Origin: Balamuthia mandrillaris
Taxonomy: Eukaryota > Discosea > Longamoebia > Balamuthiidae
Length of the DNA stretch: 64,000 nucleotides
Assembly (NCBI GenBank): GCA_031835245.1
Contig: JAVKOQ010000054.1
Span: 1 to 64,000, forward strand
Direction of reading: 5' to 3'
Shown here: piece after piece, positions 44,506 through 60,680 of the stretch
Layout of the letters: each line of letters starts with the position of its first letter
Position numbering within the stretch: position 1 is the stretch's first letter
Notes under the pieces: model-generated
The model's database searches: none
Seen by the model: only the letters and a program-made list of their open reading frames with translations
Told to the model about the DNA's origin: nothing
Position numbers and translations under genes: made by a program

Positions 44506-47307
44506 ATGAAGAAAGAAATTCTGGCCACAACGATGTGTGGTTCTCGGTTCCTTGGCAGCGGTCCACGTTCGGCCTCCGTTTTGCTGCCCTCTTGCTGCTT
44601 ACGACGGACGTTTTCAACCTTTCGCTTCTCCTCTTCTTCTCTGAACTTGCTTGCTCCTCGAGCGAGATCGTTTCGTCTGCTATCGAGTTGCTTTCAACTT
44701 CGATGCAACAACAAAAGTGCTGCTTTGATGTCGTCCCCATCGCTGTTCTGGCAAAAGCGGATTTACTCGGAAGTCGGTGGCATTCTCGGTAGCAGCGCAG
44801 ACACCATCTTTGCTTTATCCTCTGGTCGAGGCAAAGGTTTCGTCTTCTTGTTCTTCTTGTTCTTCTTCTTGTTCCTCTTCTTCTTGTTCTTCTTGTTCTT
44901 CTTCTTCTTCTTCTTCTTTCTCGTCGTTTCTTTCTTTCATTCATTCTCTCTTTTCTCACTCAATGAACGGCAGCGGGGGTGGCGGTTGTTCGGCTGTCGG
45001 GATGCGAAGCAAAAGCTACTTTGTCGCAACTGACGAGTCCTCCTGCACACCTGTCCCAAGAGGAAGAAGGAGAACGTTCCAAATGCACTCTTCCACCTCC
45101 CAGAAAAGCTGTTCTTCGAAGGTTTTTCCATCCAACGGTTCGTTTCTCTCGTTCTTTTGTTGTTTTCGTTTCTCTTTCTTCTTCCTTCTTCTTTCCTCCT
45201 TCTTCCCACTTTCTTCCTTCTTATACACCAACTGACAGAAACACAAATACCATAGAAAGGAGAGCTGTTGGATGAAGGATTGGTGTTATGGTTTCCTGGG
45301 CCGCACTCGTACACAGGAGAGGACATGGTAGAATTGCATCTGCACGGAAGCATCGCAGTAGTAAACGATACGCTTTCTGCGCTCTCGTCGATAGGCCTGA
45401 GGAGCGCTGCTCCTGGAGTAATTATTCCGTTTGCTCTTCAGTTTGTCTCTTGGTTTGTTGGAATTAACCTCTGCTTTGTTCAATGTGCGAAAGGAGTTTA
45501 CAAGGCGAGCCTTTCAAGTAAGTAACGTCGTTGGGTTTCTTACTCTTCTTGTTCTTCCGTTAACAACGATGGGTACTGTAACCTAGAACGGCAAGAAAGA
45601 CTTGACAGAAGTGGAAGGCATTGCAGATCTTGTAGAGGCAGAGACAGAGGCTCAACGCAGACAGGCATTGCGCCAAATGGGAGTATGCATTTGCTTCTAT
45701 GATTCTACCTTTCTCCCTGGCTCTCTTGGAATGTTAGACTGATAGTATACTTTATTCTCTCCTGTAATATATCAAAAGGGAGCACTAAGCAAGCTATGCC
45801 AAGAATGGCGCCATGAACTTCTCTCTTCGTTGGCCTACGTTGAAGCCGTTATAGGTATTCCTTCTTGCTTCTACATCCGTTTCTTCTTCAATTCCTCTCT
45901 TAACGTTACAAACATAGACTTTGGTGAGGATGAAGACCTAGATAGCGATTTGGATGATGGCGATATAGATGCAGCAAACGCCCGGCAAGAACGTTCCTCT
46001 GGTGTTTTGGATTCTGTAGCTGAAAGGCTTGCTGCTTTGCGTTCCGCTATTGCTTCTCATCTCAACGACCAACGGCGGGGAGAGAGAATGCGCCACGGGC
46101 TCAGCCTTGCTATTGTGGGTCCTCCAAATGCTGGCAAAAGCAGTCTTCTTAACATTCTTGGTTCTCTTTCCGTCTTCTTTCATTCTTTCTTGTTATTTCT
46201 TCCTTTACTTCTTCTTACGTTGTAAATTCTCTTCATTGCGAATAGCTCAACGGCAAGCTGCTATTGTAAGCCCTATTCCTGGCACCACTCGTGATATCAT
46301 AGAAACTCGTTCGTCTCCTTTAAACTCTCTGTCCTCAATTTCATCTTCATTTTGCATAAGTGGTTCCTTCAACTAATGTCTAATAAGCAAAGAATTGGAC
46401 TTGGGCGGCTATCCGGTATGCATCAGCGATACGGCAGGATTACGGGTCTCTTCTGATCTCATTGAACAGGAAGGGGTTAAGTTAGCCAAAGAACGGTATC
46501 CTCCTCCTCCTCCTCCTCCTCCTCCTCCTCCTCCTTCTCCCTGCAAATGACAATTACACTAAACGGTACAAACCAAAAAGCTTCTTATCATCTGACTTAA
46601 AGATTTGCATGTTCGATGTCGCCTCTTTGGCGGGGAACAATCCTCCCGAAGACATTCCAATCATTCGAGAGCTGCTCACCGGCAATCCCTCCGCCCAAGA
46701 AAGCGCCAGCGAGGACAGTCGCATGGTGATAGTTCTCAACAAAGCAGACTTGCTGCCGCCTGAACGAATGAAGGAACTGAGCAACGGAGCTAACAACAGC
46801 CTGTTAAGTCCGTTCTTGCACAACAAGGGGATCAAAGCCACAAGAGAAATATTGTTCGTTAGCTGCAAGACTGGATGGCAGGTCGACCAGCTTTTACAGC
46901 ACCTTCAGCAAACCGTAAAGCAATTGTGAGTTTTTTTTTTTTTTCGTCTTTCTTCTTTCTTCTTTCTTCTTCTTTCTTTCTAACTTGTTTTGAAACTGTG
47001 CAGCTTTGAAGGAAATAACAACATAGAAGCAGGAGGAGGCTCCGCGGTGGTCACCAGAAGCAGGCACAGAGAATACTTATCCAAATGTGTGGCTCACCTC
47101 GACACCGCTCTTTCCTATGACGATGACAACAACAGCAACAACAACAATGAAATAAGAAGAAAACGGCCGTTCTTAAAAGCATCGCAACTGGAAGTGGCGG
47201 CAGAGGAAGTGAGACAGGCCGTTCGTTGCTTGGCACAGCTGACTGGATCAGTAGACGTGGAGCAAGTGCTGGATGTTGTATTTAAGGACTTTTGTATCGG
47301 CAAATAA
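44506..47307 (+). CDS. mnmE: MnmE/GTPBP3/MSS1, mitochondrial tRNA-modifying GTPase
   Basis: MnmE with its partner MnmG installs the 5-carboxymethylaminomethyl-type (or taurinomethyl) group on wobble uridine of mitochondrial tRNAs. The N-terminus ([19 protein letters not shown]) is basic and Ser/Arg-rich, like a mitochondrial presequence. Then come the N-terminal folate-binding domain ([39 protein letters not shown]), the helical domain ([20 protein letters not shown]) and the inserted G domain: [12 protein letters not shown] (G1), PGTTRDII (G2), SDTAGLR (G3), VLNKADLL (G4). The protein ends FKDFCIGK, the conserved FCIGK with the catalytic Cys. At least eight introns; TTC and TCC tracts occur in introns and the first exon. 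All key motifs are intact. The start at 44506 is preferred; an ATG at about 44533 is also possible. Confidence 0.93.
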
Positions 47308-47373
47308 ATGAAGATAGTGGTTGCCTATTCAAACCTCATTTTTTTTTCATTCTGCAAAGATGCTCCTGATAAC

Positions 47374-47611
47374 TTATTTGTTGGTTGAGGAAGAGGAAGA
47401 AGAGGAAGAAGAGGAAGAAGGAGGCACTCCGAAGAAAAAGCCTTGTGTGGAGGAAGCCCCTGAAGATGAAGAGGAAGCAGAAGAAGAGGAAGTGGAAGTG
47501 GAAGGTGTGCCAAAGAAGAATCCTGTTTTTTTTAAGGCGTAAGCATTAGTATTGACAATAAATAACTAAAGGCGGAGCTGAGTGCACAGAGCAGAAGAGA
47601 TAAAGGGAGAC

Positions 47612-47643
<32 letters not shown>

Positions 47644-49150
47644 TACCAGTAGATGGTGTTGAGGAAGTGGAGGGAGTAGTAGCGCTTCCAAAGGCAGGCA
47701 TGGAGAGAGAGAAGCTCGTCGCTGGTTTGGGAGCGTTCTCGGCGGTTCCCCGCAACTTGTCTGCAGCTTGCTTCGGATCCATTGCAGGTGATTTGGTGAC
47801 AACAGAGACAGGTTTGGAGGGTTTTGGCACAAGACAAACCGAGCAAGTGTTTGAAGTGGGAGGATTCTTCTCCGTACAGCAAGCGCAAGTCCATGGCTCA
47901 GAAGAAGAAGAAGAAGAAGAAGAAGAAGAAGAAGAAAAGGAATTGTTTTGTATGAGTTGTGGTCGAGGAACGAGGCAGACGGAGCAAGTGGGATTGGTGG
48001 AGGGATTGACTTCGGCACAGCAGGCGCAGGACCAGCTCTCTCCTTTGCCAGTGGCATCCACAACTACGGCAGGTGTGCCCGTTGGGGTTGAGGCAGAAGC
48101 GGCTGCAGCGAATGAGGGGTCTTTCTTCTTGTTGTCATCACCATTCCCTTGCTCTTCTTCCTCTTCCTCCTCCTCTTCGTCCTCATCGGGGGCATCAGCC
48201 GTGGCCATGTGGGTAGTGACAATGGTTTTGTCCTTGCCGTCTTCCGTTTTCACAGTTTCGTAGGTGGTGGCCGATGCCGAGGCTGTAGGTTTGGGTTCGG
48301 CGGTAGCTTTTGCCGTTAATACGGCAGCTACTGGGACTGGAGAAGTGCCGTTGCTGTTTGAGGAGCTGGAGAGAGTAGGAGAAGTGGGGCCGTTGGTTGG
48401 GCTGTCGCCATTGTGGCTAAAGACGATCTTGGCGGTGGCAGTGGCCGTTGGTACTGGTGTCTGGGAGGCAGAGGCTGCTGCAGAGACATCTGGGCTGGGG
48501 AATTTGAAGGCGGCGGCAAACGGAGAGGGCGCAGTTTCCTGAGACGAGAAATGACAAGGCTAGGTTTAGCAAGAAGAAGAAGCAGTACGAGAACGTGAAC
48601 AAGAACGAGAACAAGAGAAGAAGAAGAAGAAGAACAAAAGAATAGGGAGTAATACGGTAGGTTGGGCCTCCCTACGACGAACTCGCACAAATCTGCGCAG
48701 AAGCAAAGGGCAAAAAAAAACAAGCACGATAGCGTAATGAAATAGAACAATCAGTGATCACGTTCGTTTTTGTGCCTGAAAAAGAAGAAACAAAGCAAAA
48801 GGCAAACCTTCTTTTTGCCAATTCGTCCGATGAAGCCACTTGTATGCCAGTTCCTTCAATCTATTGGAACAGTTTGCAAGGTTAGTGCTTTTGTAAAAAC
48901 GGACATACACAAACGTAGAACGCCAAAAGAGAGAGGGAAGAAGCAAAGCATAGATGCTTACCACTGGATCATCCATAGGATGCCCAGAGCTACGCGCGGC
49001 CCTCCTCTCTTCTTCCTCCTGCTCCGCCTCCACCTCCTCCCTCCTCATCTGTTTTTCGGCCCTTCTCTTCTTGTTCCCTGTCGTTCCCTGCTCCTGGTCC
49101 TCCTGCTGCTGCTCCTCCTCTTCATTTCTGCGAGGGTTAGGGTCTTGCAT
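47374..49150 (-). CDS. RanBP2-type zinc-finger, FG-containing nucleoporin-like protein
   Basis: Two RanBP2-type zinc fingers (WSCACCAEVNPSTNPTCSVC and WTCACCTEKNPPTSNTCSVC) show the W-x-C-x2-C-x3-N-x6-C-x2-C pattern that binds Ran or ubiquitin. The surrounding sequence is Ser/Thr/Ala/Pro-rich and disordered (APKPATSFSLSMPAFGS). After an intron the last exon gives GFFFGTPSTSTS and GFFFGVPPSSSS, FG-type motifs, ending STNK with the stop at 47374. Together this fits a nucleoporin of the Nup153 type at the nuclear pore. The N-terminal exon (MQDPNPRRNEEEEQQQE) is charged coiled-coil. I chose the ATG at 49150; one at 49237 is in frame. An intron near 47618-47642 carries (GA)n on the + strand. Simple NZF ubiquitin-binding function remains an alternative. 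Confidence 0.7.
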
Positions 49151-49427
49151 ATCGTTTTGTCTGTACGGAAACCGTGTGAGGTGAGGGGCTTTTTTTTTCA
49201 ACCTGCTTTTTTGACTTAGTGGTGAGGGAGGAGGCAAAAAAAAAAGTGAGGATCTCTCTGCCCCAAGCGTGGCACCCGTTTTGGCGGGTCTCGCTCAATC
49301 TGCGCACACTAATTTTTGTTTTGGAGCGACGATCTGATCAAATTTAGGTTTTTTTTCCCCCTTTGCTCATAGATTTCGTCTCACAGGTTATGCATTCGGA
49401 AGATCTTGGCCGATAGCTTGCCATCAA

Positions 49428-49509
49428 GACACTGTGACCGAGTGGTTAAGGTGTTTGACTCGAAATCAAATGGGCTCTGCCCGCGCAGGTTCGAATCCTG
49501 CCAGTGTCG
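49428..49509 (+). tRNA. tRNA-Ser, anticodon CGA
   Basis: An 82-base cloverleaf without intron. Acceptor stem GACACTG pairs with CAGTGTC, discriminator G. D-arm ACCGAGTGGTTAAGGT. Anticodon stem-loop TTTGA-CTCGAAA-TCAAA with anticodon CGA, which reads UCG (Ser). The long variable arm GGGC-TCT-GCCC is typical of tRNA-Ser. T-arm GCAGG-TTCGAAT-CCTGC. A TTTT run at 49514 can end RNA polymerase III transcription. Confidence 0.96.
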
Positions 49510-49697
49510 ATATCTTTTAACACTTAAAAGATCTTGTCCCATAATTATAAAATCGCGTTACAAATATTCACCAAATTTCTTCCAGTTTCACGAAAGCGAA
49601 ATCTTAAAATTGACGACAACCGCATTGCTTTATTTTTTTTCCTTTCTTTTCTTTTTTTCGAGTTCGCCAACCTGCAGCACACACAAACCTCCCCACA

Positions 49698-50382
49698 ATG
49701 TCTACCTCCACGCACGCCAGCACTGTGATCGCAAAGCCCATCGACCAGATTTGGGAGATCCTCAGGAGCTTCACCTCCGCCTCCCTCATCTCCACCATCG
49801 AGTCTGTCGATATGGAGGAGGGCAAGGCCCCCACTGAGGTTGGCGCTCACAGGACCCTCAAGGTACTAATCTTTTTTTTTTCTGTATGCGATGATGGTCT
49901 TTTTTTCATCTTCATTCCTTTATCTTTTGTTTTTTTGCTACTTGATTTTGAGATGATGGTCTTTGTTTTTTTTTTCTTGTTAAACTCAAGAGATAAACTG
50001 AACTCATCAATTTTTCTTTAAAATCCAACTTCAACCAGTGGAAGACCGGTGAGGTCGTCACGCAGAGACTCTTGGAGTTGTCCGACATCAAGAGGAGGGT
50101 TGTTTGGGAGAACGTCTCCTCTGAGCCCGTGGCTGAGGTCACTGCCACCATCACCACCCTGCAAGCCCACAGAATCACTGACGGCAATGCTACCCTGCTT
50201 ACCTGGTTCGTATTTTTTTTTCCCTCTCGATTCAATCCAGAGAAAACTTACACGCTTATTTTAAAAAAAATAATAGGACTGCTGAGTACAGCGCTGATGC
50301 CAAGGGAGACTTCATTGCCTTCAACACCAAGGCCCTTCAGCAGAACTTGGCTGAGTTGAAGAACGCTCTTGAGCAGCAGTAA
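49698..50382 (+). CDS. SRPBCC (START/Bet v 1-like) family protein
   Basis: Three exons, 49698-49862, 50039-50205 and 50277-50382, join cleanly (donors GTACTA and GTTCGT; acceptors CCAG and ATAG) to give 145 residues. The sequence has the SRPBCC helix-grip pattern: an N-terminal strand with STHASTVIAKPIDQIWEILR, a central GAHRTLKW, VTQRLLELSDIKRRVVWENV, TATITTLQAHRITDGNATLL, and a C-terminal helix ALQQNLAELKNALEQQ. Such proteins bind hydrophobic ligands in a deep cavity (polyketide cyclases, PR-10/Bet v 1, plant MLP-like). There is no signal peptide and it is probably cytosolic. Ligand unknown. It sits 190 bases after the tRNA gene. Confidence 0.82.
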
Positions 50383-50446
50383 ATCCATTGATTCTGTAGC
50401 CCATCAAAAAAAAAGAAGTTGAAAAATCATGAGATCAAAAGTTCAA

Positions 50447-54489
<4,043 letters not shown>

Positions 54490-55100
54490 ACAAACAAAAA
54501 CAATAAATAAAAAAAAATAATAAGAGTACGCGGCTTCGAGTCTTATCCTCCGCTTTGTTTTTTTTTTCGTTGATTTTATGCTCCCATTCGTTTTTTGGTA
54601 ATGATGTTCTTTTTAGGGTTTTTGTCGACACGTTTCCAGGGAAACATCGGGCACCCTCGATTTTGTGATCGCTTTCCCCTGGTATTTGGAGGTGACCACA
54701 AGTCTGTCCATCGCGGCCCCGCTGCCTTCCGAAGACATTTCTGCACGCGGACCTTGCCTCCGTGGAGTATAGCGTCGCTGCCGTTCATTAACGAAACCCC
54801 CCAAAAGGAAGGAAAATCAAAAAAAATGCAACCACAATAGCTGCGCCGACTTGCCCGTTCCCCCCTTCTCCGCTTTTTTATCTTTCACTTCTTTCTATTC
54901 CTTTTTATTTATTAGACCGCGCGCCGCCTTTCCCCTTACCACACACCGTTTCCGTGCGCACAAACAAACAAACAAACAAACAAAAAAAGGGTAGCACACG
55001 CCAGCGCGCAGGAAGTAAGGCACACACCTACACAAGCAGAAACAAAAAAAAGTAGCAGCAGCGAGGGAGAAGGAGAGCCAAGCGTGTGTGTGTTTTTTTA
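54490..55100. other. Divergent promoter region
   Basis: About 610 bases between the F-box/WD40 gene (-) and the ATPase gene (+). It includes an (AAAC)n tract near 54961-54980 and a GC-rich stretch at about 54640-54790. That stretch is open on both strands for about 60-80 codons but lacks a domain, and it resembles no RNA gene that I know. Confidence 0.5.
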
Positions 55101-55956
55101 ATGGGGGGACTCATCTCCAAATGCACCGGCAAGCAGAGCAAGAAGAAAGCGCGCAACACGCGCCATGACGTGCCCGAGGAGCTGCAGGCCTTCTACGTGA
55201 AGGAGGCCCAGGAGGTGGCCGACCTGCTGCAAGTGGACCCCTCCAAAGGGCTCTCGGAGGAGGGCGTGCTGGCCAGCCGAGAGAAGTGGGGCCTCAACGA
55301 GCTCAAGCAGAGCGGTGGCATCAAGATCCATGTCATCATCTTTCACCACTTTGTCAACTTTATGTCTTTCATTCTTTTCATCGCGTTCGTGCTCGGCATG
55401 GCCACTGAGAAGTGGATGGAGGCCAGCGTTGTCATGTTTATCATCATTGTCAACGCTTTGATCGGCATGTTTCAAGGTGCGCTTTCCCTTTCGCTCTCTC
55501 TTATTCTTCTTTCCTCTTGTTCGTCTTTCTTTTTCTTGTCGTTTCTCTTCTTCCTTCTTCCTTGTTCCTTCTTCTCTTTGTCATTCTCTGCTCTTCTGCT
55601 CTCTTTCTCTTCCCTCTTGTTGCTCTTCCCTAGCCCCTTTTTTCCTCTATCCTCTCTTCTGCTCTCTCCTTCTCTCCCTCTCTCTCTCTCCCTCTCGCTC
55701 TCGCTCGCTCTCTTCTAATAGTAATGGTAAATGCAGAGTTCAAGTCTGAGAAGACTTTGGAAGCGCTCAAGATGATGTCATCGCCAAATTCTCGTGTTTT
55801 GCGAGAAGGCAAAAAGGTGGAGATCCCTTCCAGCGAGATAGTTCCGGGCGACGTTGTGTTACTTCATGAAGGAGATAAAGTACCTGCTGGTAAGCCGCTT
55901 TCTAATAACCCCTGCTCGTCGCCCAAGAGGCTCTATTCAGATATACACGCAGCAGG

Positions 55957-55987
<31 letters not shown>

Positions 55988-58900
55988 CTGTTCAAGAAGA
56001 AGACGAAAAAGCTAACACTGAGTTTTTCACGAAAACGCAAACAGATTTAAGATTGTTTGACTTAACCAACTTAGAATGCGACGAACAATTGCTGACAGGA
56101 GAGAGCTTACCAGTGGAAAAGACCCTAGAGCCACAGGATGAGCTGGACACGCCCGTGGGCAACCGCACCAACGTGGCCTTCATGAGCAGCACGGTAACCA
56201 AAGGCAAGGGTAAGGGTATCGCTGTCTACACCGGCCAACGTACGGAGCTTGGTATGATCGCCGATTCCGTGATGGGCAAAGCTACAGTCGAGTCCACCCA
56301 CCTCGAAAAGAAAATGATGCGCCTGGGCATCGTTCTGGCGGCCGCAGCTCTGACGGCGGTGGGTGTAGTGCTGTTGGGTCTTTGGCTGCACGACACGATG
56401 TCCATTTATCCGGATGGCTTGCAGGTGGCTGTCAGCGTGGCAGTAGCATTGATCCCTGAGGCCCTCGTACCCGTCATAACGCTAACCTTGACCATGGGTG
56501 TGCGCAACATGGCCAAGAAGAACGCCCTTGTGCGTAAGCTCAACTCTTTGGAGCAGCTGGGCAACATTACCGACATTTGCTCCGACAAGACTGGCACTCT
56601 TACTCAAGGCAAGATGATGGCCACCGATGTGGTGCTCTTCCCTAATCGTCGTTTCACTGTCAGCGGCAAAGGCTTTGATCCCAACACTGGCAAAGTGGTG
56701 TACCATCCGCCGCGAGCTCGCAGGCCCTCTGCTGACGTTCGCCGTTCTTTCAGTTCTGCCAGAGAGTCTTTTGACCATACCACCGGACGACGCTCTGCCC
56801 AACACCCGCGACGATCTTTGTCTTCTTCCTCAGATCATCATCCTCACGCTAGACTTTCTACGGACCGCCGCGTTTCTCGTGACTTGGGACCGGAGGAGCG
56901 AAATCCTTGGCGACAATCTAGTGAGAGAAAACGAGGACGCCCTTCCACAGACAAGCGCACTTCCTCAGACGCCCGTCCTTCTCGCGACTACCAAAACCTC
57001 CGCCATAGTCAACAACTGCCAAGAACTTCCATGAGCGGAGATGCAGCCCGCCGAAAGTCAAGAGAGGAGGGCATCATCATCGAGGAGGTGGACGACAAGG
57101 ACCAGTGCCTTCACATGACTATCCTTACTGCTGCCATGTGCAACTCTTCCAGCATTCAACGCCGTCCCAGCGAGGCCAAAAAGAAACGCAACCCAATGGA
57201 CGACGGGCAGAGCACTTGGTGGAAACCATGGACATGGTGTTGCTCTTCTTCTGATGAAAGCGAAGATGTGGAAATGCAAGTCAAGAAGCGACACAACTCA
57301 GCAGATATTGAAGACCAAAACGGAGGAGGTTCCTCCTCTTCCACCGCACTTGAAGAACGTGATGACGACCAGTGGGTGGCAGTTGGCTCCCCCACAGAAG
57401 CTGCTTTGTTGGTACTGACCCTCAAACTGAAATACAACAAAGAGCGTCTGGACGAGGTATGGCAGCCGCTGGCTGAGTATCCCTTCGACTCCACCGTGAA
57501 ACTGATGAGCGTGGCCAAGCGACACGCCGAAGATGGCTCCTGCATGCTCTTCACCAAAGGCGCTCCCGAGCGGCTCGTGCCCTGCTGTACCTCCCTCCTG
57601 GCCGATGACGAGGGTACCATTGTCGAACTCGACGAGGAGCAACTCGCCCATGTCAAGCTTCTCAATGAGCAGATGGCAAACGAAGGACTGAGAGTATTGG
57701 CCCTTGCCTACCGCGAACTGCCTGAGGATTGGGATCCGGAAGGACAGGACAGACATGAGGATGTGGAGAAGGATCTCGTGTTGGTAGGCTTGGTAGGCAT
57801 TAAGGATCCTCCTCGCAAGGGCGTGCGCCAGGCCATCGACACCTGCCATCGTGCTGGCATTAGGGTCCGCATGCTCACCGGCGACCATCCCAACACCTCC
57901 ATCGCCATTGCTCGCCAGATTGGCATCATTCCACAACTACCTCCGGGTGCTGCCGCTCCACTATCTGCGTCGTCGGTGTCGGGAGGGGGGCATCACCATC
58001 CTCCCATCGCCAAATCGGAAGAAGGCCTTGCCATGACCTCCACCGACTTTGACCGTTTGACGGACGAAGAGTTGGACGAGCTGGAGGAACTTCCCCTGGT
58101 GATCGCTCGCTGCAGCCCCCAAAGCAAAGTGAAAATGGTGGAGCAGCTGCACAGGACCAAACGCAAATTTGGAAATGGAGCCATTGTGGCCATGACTGGC
58201 GACGGTGTAAACGATTCCCCCGCTATCTCCGCCGCCGATGTGGGCATTTCCATGGGCATTGCCGGCACTGACGTCACTAAAGAGGCCTCTGACATCATCC
58301 TCATGGACGACGACTTTTGCACCATCGTGCGCGCCATCGAAGAGGGCCGCCGCATCTTTGCCAACATCCGCAAGTTCATTGTGCACTTACTAGTGGGCAA
58401 CGTGGCGCAGGCCATTCTTATGGTGGTCAGCATCTTGAGCGGTTTTGAGCCTCCTCTCAATCCGTTGCAAATCCTTTGGGTGAACATGGTGACCGGCACT
58501 CCTCCCGCGCTAGCCCTCGGTGTGGAGCCCGCCAGCAAGGACCTCATGGACGTCGCCAAGCGGCCCATCGGGGAACCCCTCTTCACCATCGGCACCATCG
58601 TGGATATTCTCTTCTACGGTATCGTCATGGGTGGCATCACCCTCGCAAACTTTATGGTGATGGAACACGCCTTTCAGACCAGCATTTCCCCCGCGCAGAG
58701 CACTGCCTACTTGACACTCACCATTCTCCTCCTGTTGCATGGCTACAACTGTCGTCGCCTCAAGAGGAGCGCCTTTGGCAAAGGATTCTTTGGCAAACAG
58801 GCGCTGCTCTTCCACTTGGCCCTTTTCTTTGGCGTTCTCAGCGTGGTCTTCACCCTGTACGTGCCCGGAGTGAACTCGTTTGTGTTCGATCACGAGGAGC

Positions 58901-59355
58901 CAGGCTGGGAGGGATGGTGCCTCGCTTTCGCTGCTAGTTTCGTATTTATGCTGCTCAGCGAGCTCTACAAGGTGGTGCGGTGGCTCTGCCGCAAGGCCTT
59001 CCTCTCCCTCACCAAGAACGTGGGACGACAGAAAGCGATAGAGCTGAGACACAAGAAATCGTTGTTGCGTCGTGAAAGAGAGATGCGGCTGAAGCAACAA
59101 CAAGAAGAGGCGGAAGAGGCGGAAGATTTGGAAGCAGCAGAGGAAGAAGCGGCAGCAGCGGAAATGGGAGAGGATGCGACCGAGACCGAAAAGGACGAGG
59201 AATACTCGTCGGAAACAGACTCTACCACCCTGACGACAACAGCGGCAGCCGCTGGGGATGAAACTCTGGAATCCTCGTCGCCCTCTTCATCAGACGCTGA
59301 AGAGGAAGAGCAACGCGAAGACAAAGACAAAGCCAAAGACAAAGCGGATGATTGA
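55101..59355 (+). CDS. ENA-type (P-IID) P-type cation ATPase
   Basis: Exons 55101-55476, 55737-55889 and 56045-59355 join in phase (GMFQ then EFKSEKT; KVPA then DLRLFDL), giving 1,279 residues. Catalytic motifs are intact: LLTGESLPVEK (actuator), ALIPEALVPVITLTLTMG (span 4), ICSDKTGTLTQGKM (phosphorylated Asp), TKGAPER, MLTGDHPNTS and AMTGDGVNDSPAISAADVGI. The phrases LEQLGNITDICSD, SKVKMVEQLHRTKR and LQILWVNMVTGTPPALALG are closest to fungal/protist ENA Na+/K+ efflux pumps, probably at the plasma membrane. Two oddities: the start MGGLISKCTGK is an N-myristoylation signal with an adjacent Cys for palmitoylation, and the nucleotide-binding region has a roughly 200-residue insert rich in RRxS sites (RRPSADVRRSFSS, RRSLSSSS), possible PKA-type targets. 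The tail is acidic. A longer in-frame start at 55086 would lose the myristoylation signal. Confidence 0.88.
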
Positions 59356-59541
59356 TGATACTCACCAACCACCACCACCATTATTATTAACACCATTATT
59401 ATTATTTTTTTCCTGAAGTATACAGTATACAAACCGAAGTGTATTCCATTGTACACAAACATATCCAATGCGTGAACAAACATCTTTTAAAAACAAACAA
59501 ACACAAAGTTCTGATGATGGATGGATGGATGGTTGTGTGCT

Positions 59542-60649
59542 TTACTGCGAAGTGGTGGAGTCGACCATGGTTTTGGTGGCTTCGGAGACTTTCTTGGCGG
59601 CAGCCCTCAACTTGGCCGCGCGGTCGTCCTGCTCCTGCAAGCCCAGCTCGGTGTCTTGCAGCTGGCGGAAGGCCTCCACGATCTCCCTCGTCTCCTTCTT
59701 CATGCCCACCTTGACGGCCCACTTGAAGAGCGGGCTGCGGGTCATTCTCTCCACGTTGGGATAATACTCGGTGGTCAGGTTCACCACGCCCATGACTTTG
59801 TAGGGGGAGTTGTGCTCGCCGGCGCCGATGCCCATCACGCGCCAGCGGGGGTCGAAGAGGATGGCGCGGGTGTGGCGGGCTTGGTCACCGTCGCAGATGA
59901 TGAAGGAGAAGAGAACCATCTCTTGGGCGTCCTTTCCTGTTTGTTGGTTATTGTTTTGTCCATTGTGAGACCGGTTGTGATGAAAGGAAGAAAGAGAATG
60001 TTGAAGGAAGCCAGTACCTCCGTAACCAATCATTTCCATGGCTTCATCGGGAACCTCTGTTGAATGAAGAATAACGAACACGTTAAGTGGTTGAATGTTG
60101 GATAGGAAAAAAAAAAGAAGAAAAGAAAGAGAGACCTCCGTATTGTTCAAGCTTGTAAACAGAGTTGGGATCATCAGTGCTTCCGCGAGGAGCATGCTCG
60201 CTTATAGCCTCTTTAAAAAGTAAACAAATTGTGCTTTAGAATCAAAGAACCGGAAAAAAGAAGAAAGCTGTTACCTTTGGCGGCAAGACTCATTCCAAAG
60301 TCAACCTCTATCTCTCCAAAAAGCGGTTCAGAAGTTTGCAAGAAGCGAATGGCATCATCGCAAGCAAAGACGCCTTCATGAGTCATCATTCCAGGTTGAC
60401 CTGGGATTCTCAACACGTTACCTGTTACGATGATGGCCAAAAAAAAATGTTTAGAAGGCATTAGGAGACACCAGTGAGAGCAGAAAGAAAGGTACCGCGG
60501 TAATAAGGACGATAGTTGTTGATGAGAATCTGTGCATAGTACCTTGGATTCTTGCGAACGTTGCGAATCTCATGCATCAATGCCAACTCAAAGTCTAATT
60601 GGAAAAAACAATGAGGAAAAAGAAGAAGAACAAGAAGAACAAGAAGAAC

Positions 60650-60680
<31 letters not shown>

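Noticed and set aside
49406-49837. 143-codon + frame overlapping the tRNA
   Set aside because: It runs through tRNA-Ser(CGA) and then out of frame with the SRPBCC exon; chance open frame.
54595-54840. 81-codon + frame and overlapping 63-codon - frame in GC-rich spacer
   Set aside because: Both strands are open over the same bases and neither shows a motif. I also considered a structured RNA gene but saw no snRNA, 5S or SRP signature.
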